From: Pseudomonas mohnii
Lineage (GTDB): Bacteria > Pseudomonadota > Gammaproteobacteria > Pseudomonadales > Pseudomonadaceae
Reading direction: 5' to 3'
Assembly: GCF_900105115.1 (NCBI RefSeq)
Contig: NZ_FNRV01000001.1
Location: 2,042,001 to 2,106,000 of the forward strand
Length of the DNA: 64,000 nt
The position numbers and the translations under genes are program-made. Numbering within the stretch: the first letter of the stretch is position 1; every line of letters begins with the position of its first letter. Below the pieces are notes generated by a model. That model saw only the letters and a program-made list of their open reading frames with translations, had not been told where the DNA came from and ran no database searches. This document shows positions 35,832-44,240 of this stretch, piece by piece.

Positions 35832-37538
35832 TCACTTGTAGGTCTGGCCGGTCAGCAACTGCAGTTGCTCGACCAGCGGGCCGAGCGCGAGCGCCGGCAG
35901 GAAAGTCAGGCCGCCCACCACCAACACCACGAACACCACCAGGAACATGAACAGCGGAGTGGCGGTCGGGATGGTGCCGGCACCGGCCGGGATGTTCTTT
36001 TTCATGGCCAGGGAGCCGGCGACTGCAAGCATCGGCAACATGGTGAAGAAACGTCCAAGCAACATGGCCAGACCGATGGTGGTGTTGAAGAACGGCGTGT
36101 TGGCATTCAGCCCGGCGAACGCCGAACCGTTGTTGGCCGTACCCGAGGTGTAGGCATACAACACCTCGCTGAAACCATGGGGTCCCTGGTTGTTGAGGCT
36201 GTTGAGGGTGTCGGGCCAGAGTGCCGCCAAAGCGGTGAAACCAAGAATGCAGACGGGATGTGCCAGCACCGAGAGCATGACCAGCTTGATCTCCCGTGCC
36301 TCGATCTTCTTGCCGAGGAATTCCGGGCTGCGCCCGATCATCATGCCTACCAGAAACACCGTCAGCAGTGCGTACTGGATCAGGTTGATAAAGCCCACGC
36401 CGTCGCCACCGAACACGCAGTTGAGCATCATCTGCGCCAGCGGTACGAAGCCACCCATCGGCGTCAGCGAATCATGCATGGCGTTCACCGAGCCGGTGGT
36501 GGCGCCGGTGGTGGTGGTCACAAACAGGCTGGTGTCAGCAATCCCGAAACGCAGCTCTTTGCCCTCCATGTTGCCGCCACTCTGGGTCGCCGACAGCACC
36601 TGGTCCGCGCCCACTCGGGTCAACAGCGGGTTGCCACTTTGTTCGGCGGTGTAAACGATGCTCAGAAAACCGACGAACATCACCAGGAACGTGCCAAAGA
36701 ACACCCAGCCCTGACGCCGACGCATCAGCATGCTGCCGAAGGTGTATGTCAGCGCTGACGGGATCAGCAGCATGCTGAGGATGTGCAGCATGTTGGTCAG
36801 CGGGGTCGGGTTCTCGAACGGGTGCGCGGCGTTCATGCTGAAGAAGCCGCCGCCGTTCGTGCCGATGTGCTTGATGGACTCAAAGCTCGCCACCGCCCCG
36901 ACGATCAATTGCTGTTGCGCGCCCTCCAGTGTGGTGGCCAGGGCCTCGGAACTCAGGGTTTGTGGCATGCCTTGCCAGACATACACCAGCGCCATGCCAA
37001 AACACAGCGGCAGCATCACCCGGTACAGCATGCGGGTGAAGTCCACCCAGTAGTTTCCGATGTCAGCGGCGTTCGACCGACTGAGGCCGCGAATGAAACC
37101 CGCCGCAGCCACAACGCCCGCCGTTGCGCCGACGAACATCAGGAAGGTAATGACCGCCATCTGGCTGAAGTTGGACAGGCTGGTTTCACCTGAATACGCC
37201 TGCCAGTTGGTGTTGGTGATAAATGACGCCGCGGTATTGAACGCCAGATCCGGTGTTTGCGCGCTCAGCTCCAAAGGGTTGAGTGGCATGAAACCTTGCA
37301 GGCGCAACACGATATAACCCAGCAACATCATGGCCGCGTTCGACAGCAACAGGGCCGAGCCGTAACGTGCCCAGTCCATGGTCTCGGCCGGATCAATCCC
37401 CAGCAAACGATAGGTAGCGCGCTCCGCCAAGGCATGGTTGCGTCCGGTAAATACCCGCGTCAGCCACTTCCCCATCAAGATGGCGAGCCCGGTCATCAAC
37501 CCGAGAATCACCGCAAATTCCAGCATAGTGCTCAACAT
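35832..37538 (-). CDS. kdpA: Potassium-transporting ATPase subunit KdpA
   Basis: A 568-residue channel-like subunit with about ten helices and the four selectivity-filter repeats of the SKT superfamily (for example [46 protein letters not shown] and [19 protein letters not shown]). It conducts K+ in the Kdp complex. The ATG at 37538 has GGAG about eight bases upstream; the longer frame from 37595 would overlap the small ORF before it. Confidence 0.95.
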   Translation of the reverse strand: MLSTMLEFAVILGLMTGLAILMGKWLTRVFTGRNHALAERATYRLLGIDPAETMDWARYGSALLLSNAAMMLLGYIVLRLQGFMPLNPLELSAQTPDLAFNTAASFITNTNWQAYSGETSLSNFSQMAVITFLMFVGATAGVVAAAGFIRGLSRSNAADIGNYWVDFTRMLYRVMLPLCFGMALVYVWQGMPQTLSSEALATTLEGAQQQLIVGAVASFESIKHIGTNGGGFFSMNAAHPFENPTPLTNMLHILSMLLIPSALTYTFGSMLMRRRQGWVFFGTFLVMFVGFLSIVYTAEQSGNPLLTRVGADQVLSATQSGGNMEGKELRFGIADTSLFVTTTTGATTGSVNAMHDSLTPMGGFVPLAQMMLNCVFGGDGVGFINLIQYALLTVFLVGMMIGRSPEFLGKKIEAREIKLVMLSVLAHPVCILGFTALAALWPDTLNSLNNQGPHGFSEVLYAYTSGTANNGSAFAGLNANTPFFNTTIGLAMLLGRFFTMLPMLAVAGSLAMKKNIPAGAGTIPTATPLFMFLVVFVVLVVGGLTFLPALALGPLVEQLQLLTGQTYK

Positions 37539-37551
37539 GTCGATGCTCCGT

Positions 37552-37635
37552 TCAAATCTTGCCCATGGCGACGATGACCATGGCGGTCGCAGCAAAAAAC
37601 ACCACGCTAACCCCTATGAAAATCAGGTCGTACAT
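37552..37635 (-). CDS. 27-residue membrane microprotein in the kdp operon
   Basis: ATG-initiated ORF of 27 residues that starts [20 protein letters not shown] and ends VAMGKI, a single hydrophobic helix. AAAGGA lies eight bases before the ATG, a better ribosome site than many in this window. It lies between kdpF and kdpA, and its stop is 13 bases before the kdpA start, within the spacing expected for operon genes. It is not KdpF, which is present separately at 37706. I do not recognise a named family. Its expression and role in the Kdp complex are inferred from position only. Confidence 0.6.
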   Translation of the reverse strand: MYDLIFIGVSVVFFAATAMVIVAMGKI

Positions 37636-37705
37636 TGCCGGTTTCCTTTCTCAAGACCGCCCTCGCGGGCGAGTAAAAACGCCTTTACCGCAATGACTGT
37701 GGCCA

Positions 37706-37804
37706 TCAAAACTGCTCTGCACGGATAAGGGCGTAACCCAGGTAGGCGAACAACAGGGCGGCGCACAGGCCGCTGGCGATGTAAATGAACTCGAGTGTTA
37801 ACAA
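37706..37804 (-). CDS. kdpF: Potassium-transporting ATPase subunit KdpF
   Basis: A 32-residue single-helix peptide, starting at TTG, MLTLEFIYIASGLCAALL and ending YLGYALIRAEQF. The C-terminal YALIxAExF is the KdpF hallmark (E. coli KdpF ends YALINAEAF). A GGGGGAG sequence lies six bases upstream of the TTG. KdpF is a lipid-like stabiliser of the KdpFABC complex. It is first in the operon. Its length and the non-ATG start make it easy to miss. Confidence 0.85.
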   Translation of the reverse strand: MLTLEFIYIASGLCAALLFAYLGYALIRAEQF

Positions 37805-38065
37805 GACAGCTCCCCCTGACTAAACGAAGGCACCCGCAATCGGGTCCCGGTAGAGCGCGCCAGACTAAAAAAACCACTGATTACGCGCTCTTATCTGCGC
37901 CGTAGAGGTTAAGTGAGGGGGTATCAAGGTCAGACACTGATTGGGGGCAGCGGTATTAAGACGGCGTATAGATCGGGCGAAACGGACGGTGTGTGAGGGC
38001 GTGATGCGGGGCATAAACGGCAGCAACGAACGGGCACTGTGAGGTGCCCGTTCCGGGCTTGCTCA

Positions 38066-38551
38066 TCAGGATCTTAACGGCAGCCAGATTTCCAGTGTTC
38101 CGGTTTTAAGCCTGGGGTTGAAGTCTTCGCTGTAGCGTTCGAATTCGGGGGCGTCCGCCGCTTGATGCCCGGACTGGGGCAGCCAGGTATCGCAGATATA
38201 GCGAAAGGTCTGCGACAGGGATTCCAGCGGCCCTTTATGCTCGAACACCGCGTAATACTGCGGCTGAATTTCAACCCAGCGGTATTGCTCGGGCAAATCG
38301 TCGAGTTTGCTGATCTCGACACCGGCAATGTAATCAAAGCCACCCTTGCCATCGAAATTGCAGCAGACGCCGTAGGTGACTTCACCCTTTTGACCCGGCA
38401 CGTTGCCGATGTGGGGACTGAATTTTTCCCAGAGCGCGGGAATGCCTGCGGTGGTCTGCTGGGTGAAGGGAGCGCCAAGCCCTGCAATCAGCAGGAAGTG
38501 CCCGTGTTCGAAGCGCGGTTCCAACAATTCGACGCTTTTTTGCTCATCCAT
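38066..38551 (-). CDS. GyrI-like (AraC effector-binding) domain protein
   Basis: A 161-residue protein made of a single GyrI-like/SOUL-type domain: HFLLIAGLGAPFTQQTTAGIPALWEKFSPHIG at the N-terminus, VTYGVCCNFDGKGGFDYIAGVEIS in the middle, and YAVFEHKGPLESLSQTFRYICDTWLPQSG before the end. Such stand-alone domains bind small molecules or inhibit gyrase in other bacteria. The ATG at 38551 follows AGGAG. The gene is read in the same direction as lysE-like gene upstream at 38618. Confidence 0.85.
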   Translation of the reverse strand: MDEQKSVELLEPRFEHGHFLLIAGLGAPFTQQTTAGIPALWEKFSPHIGNVPGQKGEVTYGVCCNFDGKGGFDYIAGVEISKLDDLPEQYRWVEIQPQYYAVFEHKGPLESLSQTFRYICDTWLPQSGHQAADAPEFERYSEDFNPRLKTGTLEIWLPLRS

Positions 38552-38617
38552 GACTCGACTCCTGGAAGGAAAAAGGGGTTCGGCTGGGAGTATAGAAGCC
38601 AAACCCGTTTCGCCCAC

Positions 38618-39280
38618 TTACAGCGCGTGCAACTGCTCGACGGCGGCCGCACCGACAAACTCGTTGTAGCCGGAAAGGATCACGTACACCGCGAAATAGC
38701 AGAAGATCGCCGCAGATGCCATGTAGGAGTACCGCAGCAGCTTGTCGCCGAGCAACTTGCCGCCATGGCTCGCGGCAAAGCACAGGCCGGCGGACCAGAG
38801 CAAACCGGCACAGAGGAAACCGCCGAGGAACAGCGCCGAACTGAGCGGCCCACCGCCACCAGAACGGGCGATCAACGTGCCGCCCACGGCGGCAAACCAG
38901 AGAATCGCGCTGGGCGAGGACATGGCGAGGAAGATCCCGCGAAAAAACTCTTTGCGATGGGAGTTCTGCCCCACCTCGACCGTTTCGGCCATCAACGCTT
39001 CATGGTGGATCGCCGAATAAATCATCTTCGCCGCGAAATACACCAGCAATGCCGAACCGCCGATCCACAGCACCCAACGCACGGTTTCGTACTGCAGCAA
39101 AACCGTCATGCCCGCCAGCGCCAGCACCGCGTAGATCAGGTCGCCGACGCAGGTCCCCAGGCCCAGAGCAAAGCCTTGAAAATAGCCGCGCTGCATCGCC
39201 AGGGTGATCATGGCGATATTGGCCACGCCAATGTCCAGGCACAGCGAAAGGCTCAGCAAAAAGCCACTGGTGAATTCCAT
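38618..39280 (-). CDS. LysE family amino-acid exporter
   Basis: A 220-residue inner-membrane protein with about six helices. GFLLSLSLCLDIGVANIAMITLAMQRGYFQGFALGLGTCVGDLIYAVLALAG is the conserved N-terminal LysE/RhtB region, and GIFLAMSSPSAILWFAAVGG is the second signature. The substrate (an amino acid or homoserine lactone-like compound) is unknown. It is divergent from alaC. Confidence 0.9.
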   Translation of the reverse strand: MEFTSGFLLSLSLCLDIGVANIAMITLAMQRGYFQGFALGLGTCVGDLIYAVLALAGMTVLLQYETVRWVLWIGGSALLVYFAAKMIYSAIHHEALMAETVEVGQNSHRKEFFRGIFLAMSSPSAILWFAAVGGTLIARSGGGGPLSSALFLGGFLCAGLLWSAGLCFAASHGGKLLGDKLLRYSYMASAAIFCYFAVYVILSGYNEFVGAAAVEQLHAL

Positions 39281-39419
39281 CGTTCCAGTTCCTTCGGAAA
39301 AATTTGTTTACATGGAGGCTGGACATTCTGCCACAGCAGACCGTAAATTCCGCACCAGGTCACCGCAGTGACCAGCGTCGCTCGGACGGTTCCGGGCGCT
39401 TACGTTATCCGAGGCAACA

Positions 39420-40637
39420 ATGGCCGAACAAGGTTCGCCGCGCCGCTTTGCGCGCATAGATCGACTCCCTCCTTACGTGTTCAACATCACCGCCGAGCTG
39501 AAGATGGCCGCCCGTCGCCGTGGCGAAGACATCATCGACTTGAGCATGGGCAACCCCGACGGCGCCACGCCGCCGCACATCGTCGAGAAACTGGTGACCG
39601 TCGCCCAGCGCGAAGACACCCATGGCTACTCGACGTCCAAGGGTATTCCGCGCCTGCGCCGGGCGATTTCCAACTGGTACAAGGATCGCTACGAGGTCGA
39701 CATCGACCCGGAAACCGAAGCCATTGTCACCATCGGCTCCAAGGAAGGCCTGGCGCATTTGATGCTGGCGACCCTCGACCAGGGCGACACCGTGCTGGTA
39801 CCGAACCCCAGCTACCCGATTCACATCTACGGTGCCGTGATTGCCGGCGCCCAGGTGCGCTCAGTGCCGCTGGTGCCGGGCGTGGATTTCTTCGCCGAAC
39901 TGGAACGGGCTATCCGGGGTTCGATTCCGAAGCCGAAAATGATGATCCTCGGCTTCCCGTCCAACCCCACCGCACAATGTGTGGAACTGGATTTCTTCGA
40001 ACGGGTGATCGCACTCGCCAAGCAGTACGACGTGCTGGTGGTGCATGACCTGGCCTACGCCGACATCGTCTACGACGGCTGGAAAGCCCCGTCGATCATG
40101 CAGGTGCCGGGCGCCAAGGACATTGCGGTGGAGTTTTTCACCCTGTCCAAGAGCTACAACATGGCGGGCTGGCGCATCGGCTTCATGGTCGGCAACCCGG
40201 AACTGGTCAACGCCCTGGCGCGGATCAAGAGTTATCACGACTACGGCACCTTCACCCCACTGCAAGTCGCGGCAATTGCGGCGCTCGAAGGCGACCAGCA
40301 ATGCGTGCTCGATATCGCCGAGCAGTACCGCCAGCGCCGTAACGTGTTGGTCAAAGGCCTGCATGAGCTGGGCTGGATGGTCGAGAATCCAAAGGCGTCG
40401 ATGTACGTCTGGGCCAAGATTCCCGAGGCTTATGCCCATCTGGGTTCGCTGGAGTTCGCCAAGAAACTGCTGGCCGAAGCCAAGGTCTGTGTCTCGCCAG
40501 GCGTGGGCTTTGGTGAGTACGGGGACGATCACGTGCGCTTCGCGCTGATCGAAAACCAGGACCGGATTCGTCAGGCCGTGCGCGGGATTCGCGGGATGTT
40601 CCGGGCCGATGGGTTGATCGCCAAATCCAGCGCCTGA
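39420..40637 (+). CDS. alaC: Alanine-synthesising aminotransferase AlaC
   Basis: A 405-residue class I/II PLP aminotransferase. [14 protein letters not shown] and [23 protein letters not shown] lie in the N-terminal arm. The PLP lysine is in [17 protein letters not shown] (around residue 240), with the preceding LSKSYNM typical of AlaC/YfdZ. C-terminal [51 protein letters not shown] completes the family. The enzyme makes alanine from pyruvate and glutamate. GAGG precedes the ATG. Confidence 0.9.
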   Translation: MAEQGSPRRFARIDRLPPYVFNITAELKMAARRRGEDIIDLSMGNPDGATPPHIVEKLVTVAQREDTHGYSTSKGIPRLRRAISNWYKDRYEVDIDPETEAIVTIGSKEGLAHLMLATLDQGDTVLVPNPSYPIHIYGAVIAGAQVRSVPLVPGVDFFAELERAIRGSIPKPKMMILGFPSNPTAQCVELDFFERVIALAKQYDVLVVHDLAYADIVYDGWKAPSIMQVPGAKDIAVEFFTLSKSYNMAGWRIGFMVGNPELVNALARIKSYHDYGTFTPLQVAAIAALEGDQQCVLDIAEQYRQRRNVLVKGLHELGWMVENPKASMYVWAKIPEAYAHLGSLEFAKKLLAEAKVCVSPGVGFGEYGDDHVRFALIENQDRIRQAVRGIRGMFRADGLIAKSSA

Positions 40638-40647
40638 CAGAAAACCC

Positions 40648-40727
40648 TGTAGGAGCGAGCCTGCTCGCGATGGTGGGTCAGTTAACGTGTACGCAGCTGA
40701 CACACCTTCGCGAGCTCGCTCCTACAA
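40648..40727. repeat. REPIN (inverted REP pair)
   Basis: TGTAGGAGCGAGCCTGCTCG and CGCGAGCTCGCTCCTACAAA surround about 35 bases. The right arm has a two-base deletion in its centre. It lies after alaC, before the terminator at 40741. Confidence 0.85.
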
Positions 40728-40740
40728 ATAAATCACCCAC

Positions 40741-40768
40741 AAAAAAACCGCATCGCTGCGGTTTTTTT
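40741..40768. terminator. Bidirectional terminator between alaC and gntP
   Basis: AAAAAAACCGCA, a TCGC loop and TGCGGTTTTTTT form a symmetrical stem with A-run and T-run on either side, so it can end transcription of both convergent genes. Confidence 0.92.
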
Positions 40769-40784
40769 GTGTCTGGCGTTTAGC

Positions 40785-42137
40785 TTAAACGAACAACGAC
40801 AACAGCAGAATGAAGCCCAGGCCCACCACCGACAGGATGGTTTCCATTGCGGTCCAGGTCTTGAAGGTTTCTGCCACGGTCATGTTGAAGTACTGCTTGA
40901 CCAGCCAGAAACCGGCGTCGTTGACGTGGGACAGGATCAACGAACCGGCACCGGTGGCCAGCACCAGCAGCTCACGGTTCACGCCTGGAATCATCCCCAC
41001 CACCGGCACCACGATGCCCGCGCCAGTGATGGTCGCCACGGTCGCCGAACCGGTCGCGATGCGGATCACCGCCGCCACCAGCCACGCCAGCAGGATCGGC
41101 GAGATCTGTGCGTTCACCGCCATGTGGCCGATCACGTCACCCACACCGCTGGTCACCAGCATCTGCTTGAAGCCACCGCCGGCACCGATGATCAGAATGA
41201 TCGCGGCGGTCGGCGCGAGGCTCGCGTCCAGCCATTTCATCATTTGGCTGGAACCGATGCCCTGCTTGTAGCCGAAGGTGTAAAGCGACAGCAGCAAGGC
41301 CAGCAGCAAGGCCGAGATCGGGTGACCGATCAGGTCCATGAAGGTGCGGAAGAAGTTGCCATCGGGCAGCACCACGTCGGCAAAGGTCTTGAGCAGCATC
41401 AGGAACACTGGCAGCAGCACGGTCACCAACGTGATGCCGAAGCTCGGCAGTTCAGCCGAATCGGTTTCGCGTGCCAGTTGATCCACCAGCTCCTGGTTCG
41501 GATGGCCAGGGATGTGCTTGGCAATGAACGTACCGTAGATCGGGCCGGCAATGATCGCGGTAGGCAGCGCCACGATCAGGCCATACAGAATGGTTTTACC
41601 GATGTCGGCGCCGAACACGCCGATCGCCAGCAGCGGACCCGGGTGCGGCGGTACCAGGCCGTGGACTGCGGACAGACCAGCCAGCAGCGGGATGCCGATC
41701 TTGATGATCGACACGCCGGTACGCCGGGCAACGATGAACACCAGCGGAATCAGCAACACGAAGCCGATTTCGAAGAACAGCGGGATGCCCACCAGGAACG
41801 CGGCAAACATCATTGCCCACTGAACTTTGTCCTTGCCGAAGGCGCGGATCAGGGTCTGGGCGATCTGGTCCGCCCCGCCCGACTCGGCCATCATTTTGCC
41901 GAGCATGGTGCCCAGCGCGAGGATGATCCCGACGAAACCGAGCACGCCACCGAAGCCGTCCTGGAACGCCTTGATGATGGTGCCGATCGGCATGCCGGAG
42001 GTCAGCCCGAGGAAGGCTGCGGCGATGATCAGGGCAAGAAAGGGATGCAACTTGAACTGGGTGATCAGAACGATAAGCCCGATCACCGTGACCACTGCAT
42101 CGAGCAGCAGGAACGTCTCGTGGGACATGCCAAACAT
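40785..42137 (-). CDS. gntP: Gluconate:H+ symporter, GntP family
   Basis: A 450-residue permease with about twelve helices. GLTSGMPIGTIIKAFQDGFGGVLGFVGIILALGTMLGKMMAESGGADQIAQTLI is the GntP-family N-terminal text, VPPHPGPLLAIGVFGADIGKTILYGLIVALPTAIIAGPIYG the central signature, and LSHVNDAGFWLVKQYFNMTVAETFKTWTAMETILSVVG the C-terminal one. It imports gluconate. It has its own candidate GntR operator at 42194, within the 81-base gap to gntK. Gene symbol gntP rather than gntT/gntU is a family-level choice. Confidence 0.9.
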   Translation of the reverse strand: MFGMSHETFLLLDAVVTVIGLIVLITQFKLHPFLALIIAAAFLGLTSGMPIGTIIKAFQDGFGGVLGFVGIILALGTMLGKMMAESGGADQIAQTLIRAFGKDKVQWAMMFAAFLVGIPLFFEIGFVLLIPLVFIVARRTGVSIIKIGIPLLAGLSAVHGLVPPHPGPLLAIGVFGADIGKTILYGLIVALPTAIIAGPIYGTFIAKHIPGHPNQELVDQLARETDSAELPSFGITLVTVLLPVFLMLLKTFADVVLPDGNFFRTFMDLIGHPISALLLALLLSLYTFGYKQGIGSSQMMKWLDASLAPTAAIILIIGAGGGFKQMLVTSGVGDVIGHMAVNAQISPILLAWLVAAVIRIATGSATVATITGAGIVVPVVGMIPGVNRELLVLATGAGSLILSHVNDAGFWLVKQYFNMTVAETFKTWTAMETILSVVGLGFILLLSLFV

Positions 42138-42193
42138 TAGGGGTGTCTCCTGGTTGTTGTTGTTATTGAAGCGGGTAATTCGAAAGCCATAAG

Positions 42194-42205
42194 GACAGCG
42201 CTATC
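42194..42205. promoter_or_regulatory. Candidate GntR operator before gntP
   Basis: GACAGCGCTATC, with TAGCGCT-type symmetry on the minus strand (GATAGCGCTGTC). It is the weakest match of the three related sites in this locus and lies between gntK and gntP. Confidence 0.5.
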
Positions 42206-42218
42206 TCTAAAAGCAAAA

Positions 42219-42752
42219 TTAGCCGGCACGCTTCAGGCCGTGCCCGAGCCACCAGCGGTGCGCCTGCACGGCCAACTCATCGACACTGTGGGTCGACGCA
42301 TCGAGGGCCAGGGTCAAGGGCTCGCCGACGGGGGACTCGAGGGTGGCGAACTGGCTGTCGATCAAGGTCGACGGCATGAAGTGGCCCGGCCGGTGGGAGA
42401 CACGGTCGGCAGCGACTTCCGGAGTCAGTTCAAGGAATACAAAACCCAGGCCCGGCAAGGCATTGCGCAGGCGTTCGCGGTAAATGTGCTTGAGCGCCGA
42501 GCACGTCAGCACCGGGCGCTGGCCCAGGGCGTCGACGCGACGCAACTCATCGCACAGGCTGTCGAGCCAGCCGGCACGGTCTTCATCATTCAGGGGGATA
42601 CCCGCGCTCATCTTTTCGATATTGGCGGCAGGGTGAAAAGAGTCGCCTTCAATGGCAGTGGCGCCGCTGAGCTGGCACAGGGCTTCGCTGACGCAGGTCT
42701 TGCCGCAACCGGCAACGCCCATGATGACCAGGGCGGTGATGGAATGATTCAT
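42219..42752 (-). CDS. gntK: Gluconokinase
   Basis: A 177-residue P-loop kinase. GVAGCGKTCVSEAL (residues ~13-26) is the Walker A motif; EGDSFHPAANIEKMSAGIPLNDEDRAGWLDSLCDEL is the gluconate-kinase signature; CSALKHIYRERLR follows. It phosphorylates gluconate to 6-phosphogluconate, feeding the Entner-Doudoroff pathway. It is upstream of gntP on the same strand and divergent from gntR. Confidence 0.95.
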   Translation of the reverse strand: MNHSITALVIMGVAGCGKTCVSEALCQLSGATAIEGDSFHPAANIEKMSAGIPLNDEDRAGWLDSLCDELRRVDALGQRPVLTCSALKHIYRERLRNALPGLGFVFLELTPEVAADRVSHRPGHFMPSTLIDSQFATLESPVGEPLTLALDASTHSVDELAVQAHRWWLGHGLKRAG

Positions 42753-42770
42753 GTAACACCTCAGCGCGCA

Positions 42771-42782
42771 GACAGCGCTACC
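42771..42782. promoter_or_regulatory. Candidate GntR operator before gntK
   Basis: GACAGCGCTACC, on the minus strand GGTAGCGCTGTC preceded by GCAAA, lies 19 bases upstream of gntK. It agrees with the P. aeruginosa GntR motif AC-N-AAG-N-TAGCGCT that I recall, except for one base. Confidence 0.65.
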
Positions 42783-42922
42783 TTTGCCAGTTATGACACT
42801 AGACCAAAAGTAGAGGTTGCCGACGCCTTCTTGTCATTTTTGTGGGTTGCAGCATGTTCGTTCCCAACGCCAAAAAGCGAGGATCAGGCAAACCCTCGCT
42901 CACGCATTTGCAGCTGCATCGA

Positions 42923-42934
42923 GACAGCGCTACC
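42923..42934. promoter_or_regulatory. Candidate GntR operator before gntR
   Basis: The same GACAGCGCTACC, here reading ACTAAGGTAGCGCTGTC on the minus strand, a full match to the AC-N-AAG-N-TAGCGCT motif I recall for the P. aeruginosa GntR. It lies 33 bases upstream of the gntR start and suits autoregulation. Confidence 0.7.
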
Positions 42935-42967
42935 TTAGTGCCTTGAATTTTGTTTGGCAAGCCATCG

Positions 42968-43999
42968 ATGACCTCAACCAAAAACGATAAAAACACACGA
43001 ACCACTGGCCGCCCTACCCTGAACGAAGTTGCCCGCCTGGCGGGTGTCAGTCCGATTACCGCTTCGCGCGCCCTGCGCGGCGTCAGCACTGTGGCCGCCG
43101 AACTGGTGGAAAAAGTCCAGAAAGCGGCGCTTGAACTGAATTATGTGGTCAACCCCGCTGCCCGCGCCCTGGCCTCGGCCCAGAGCCATTCGGTGGTGGT
43201 GTTGGTGCCGTCGTTGTCCAACCTGCTGTTCATTGACACCCTGGAAGCCATTCATCGGGTGTTGCGCCCCAAGGGCTTCGAAGTGCTGATCGGCAACTTC
43301 CACTATTCCCGCGACGAAGAAGAAAACCTGCTGCGCAACTACATGGCCTACCAGCCGCGCGGCTTGCTGCTGACCGGTTTCGACCGCACTGAAAGTTCGC
43401 GGCGGATGATCGAAGCGAGCAACATTCCCTGCGTCTACATGATGGAGCTCGACAGCGCCGCCGGAGTCAATTGCGTAGGCTTTTCACAACTGGCTGCCGG
43501 CGAAACGGCGGCCGAACACCTGCTGTCCCGCGGGCGCAAGCGCCTGGCCTACATCGGTGCGCAACTCGACCAGCGCACGCTGCTGCGCGGCGAAGGTTTC
43601 CGCAAGGCCCTGCAAAAGGCCGGTTTGTATGACCCGGACCTGGAAGTGCTGACGCCACGCGCCTCCTCGGTCGGCCTGGGCGGCGAACTGTTTCTGCAAC
43701 TGCTCGCCAGTCACCCCGATGTCGATGCGATTTTCTTCGGCAACGACGACTTGGCCCAGGGTGCATTGCTCGAAGCCATGCGCTGCGGGATCAAGATCCC
43801 CGGGCAGGTGGCGATTCTCGGCTTCAACGACCTGCCCATGTCGGAACACATGGTCCCGCGCCTGAGCAGCATCAACACCCCGCGCGAGGCAATCGGTCGT
43901 CGTGCGGCAGAGCAGATGCTGACGTTGATGGCCGGCAACACCGTGGCCAAACCGGTGCAGGACATGGGGTTTGAGTTGAAGGTGCGCGAGAGTACTTAA
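42968..43999 (+). CDS. gntR: Gluconate operon repressor, LacI family
   Basis: A 343-residue LacI-type regulator. The HTH (about 15-40) reads PTLNEVARLAGVSPITASRALRGVSTV, and the hinge helix AARALASAQS follows. The effector domain (SVVVLVPSLSNLLFIDTLEAIHRVLRPKGFEVLIGNFHYS) matches GntR-type gluconate repressors. It is divergent from gntK and gntP, and shares operator-like sites with them. The ATG at 42968 is preferred over an upstream TTG at 42950, although its ribosome site is weak. Confidence 0.9.
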   Translation: MTSTKNDKNTRTTGRPTLNEVARLAGVSPITASRALRGVSTVAAELVEKVQKAALELNYVVNPAARALASAQSHSVVVLVPSLSNLLFIDTLEAIHRVLRPKGFEVLIGNFHYSRDEEENLLRNYMAYQPRGLLLTGFDRTESSRRMIEASNIPCVYMMELDSAAGVNCVGFSQLAAGETAAEHLLSRGRKRLAYIGAQLDQRTLLRGEGFRKALQKAGLYDPDLEVLTPRASSVGLGGELFLQLLASHPDVDAIFFGNDDLAQGALLEAMRCGIKIPGQVAILGFNDLPMSEHMVPRLSSINTPREAIGRRAAEQMLTLMAGNTVAKPVQDMGFELKVREST

Positions 44000-44011
44000 T
44001 ATTCCCTACGG

Positions 44012-44039
44012 GGACACGGATCAAAAATTCGCCGTGTCC
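44012..44039 (+). terminator. Hairpin after gntR
   Basis: GGACACGG and CCGTGTCC form an 8-bp stem separated by about 12 bases, starting 12 bases after the gntR stop. There is no T-run. Confidence 0.5.
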
Positions 44040-44240
44040 GCCATTTCAGAATCAGTCCCGGTTCGAACTGGCAGGAGTAAGAATCACCCACTATCCAGAT
44101 TGACCATTGCGCCGTCCCCGATACTCATACTGTTCGAAGAACAAGATGCAGAACATTGGGGTATGCAAGGCGACACTCCGGCTGCAGTATGGATTTTGGT
44201 TATCCGGTTAATGCATGACCCACTTCAAAAAACCAGAGAA

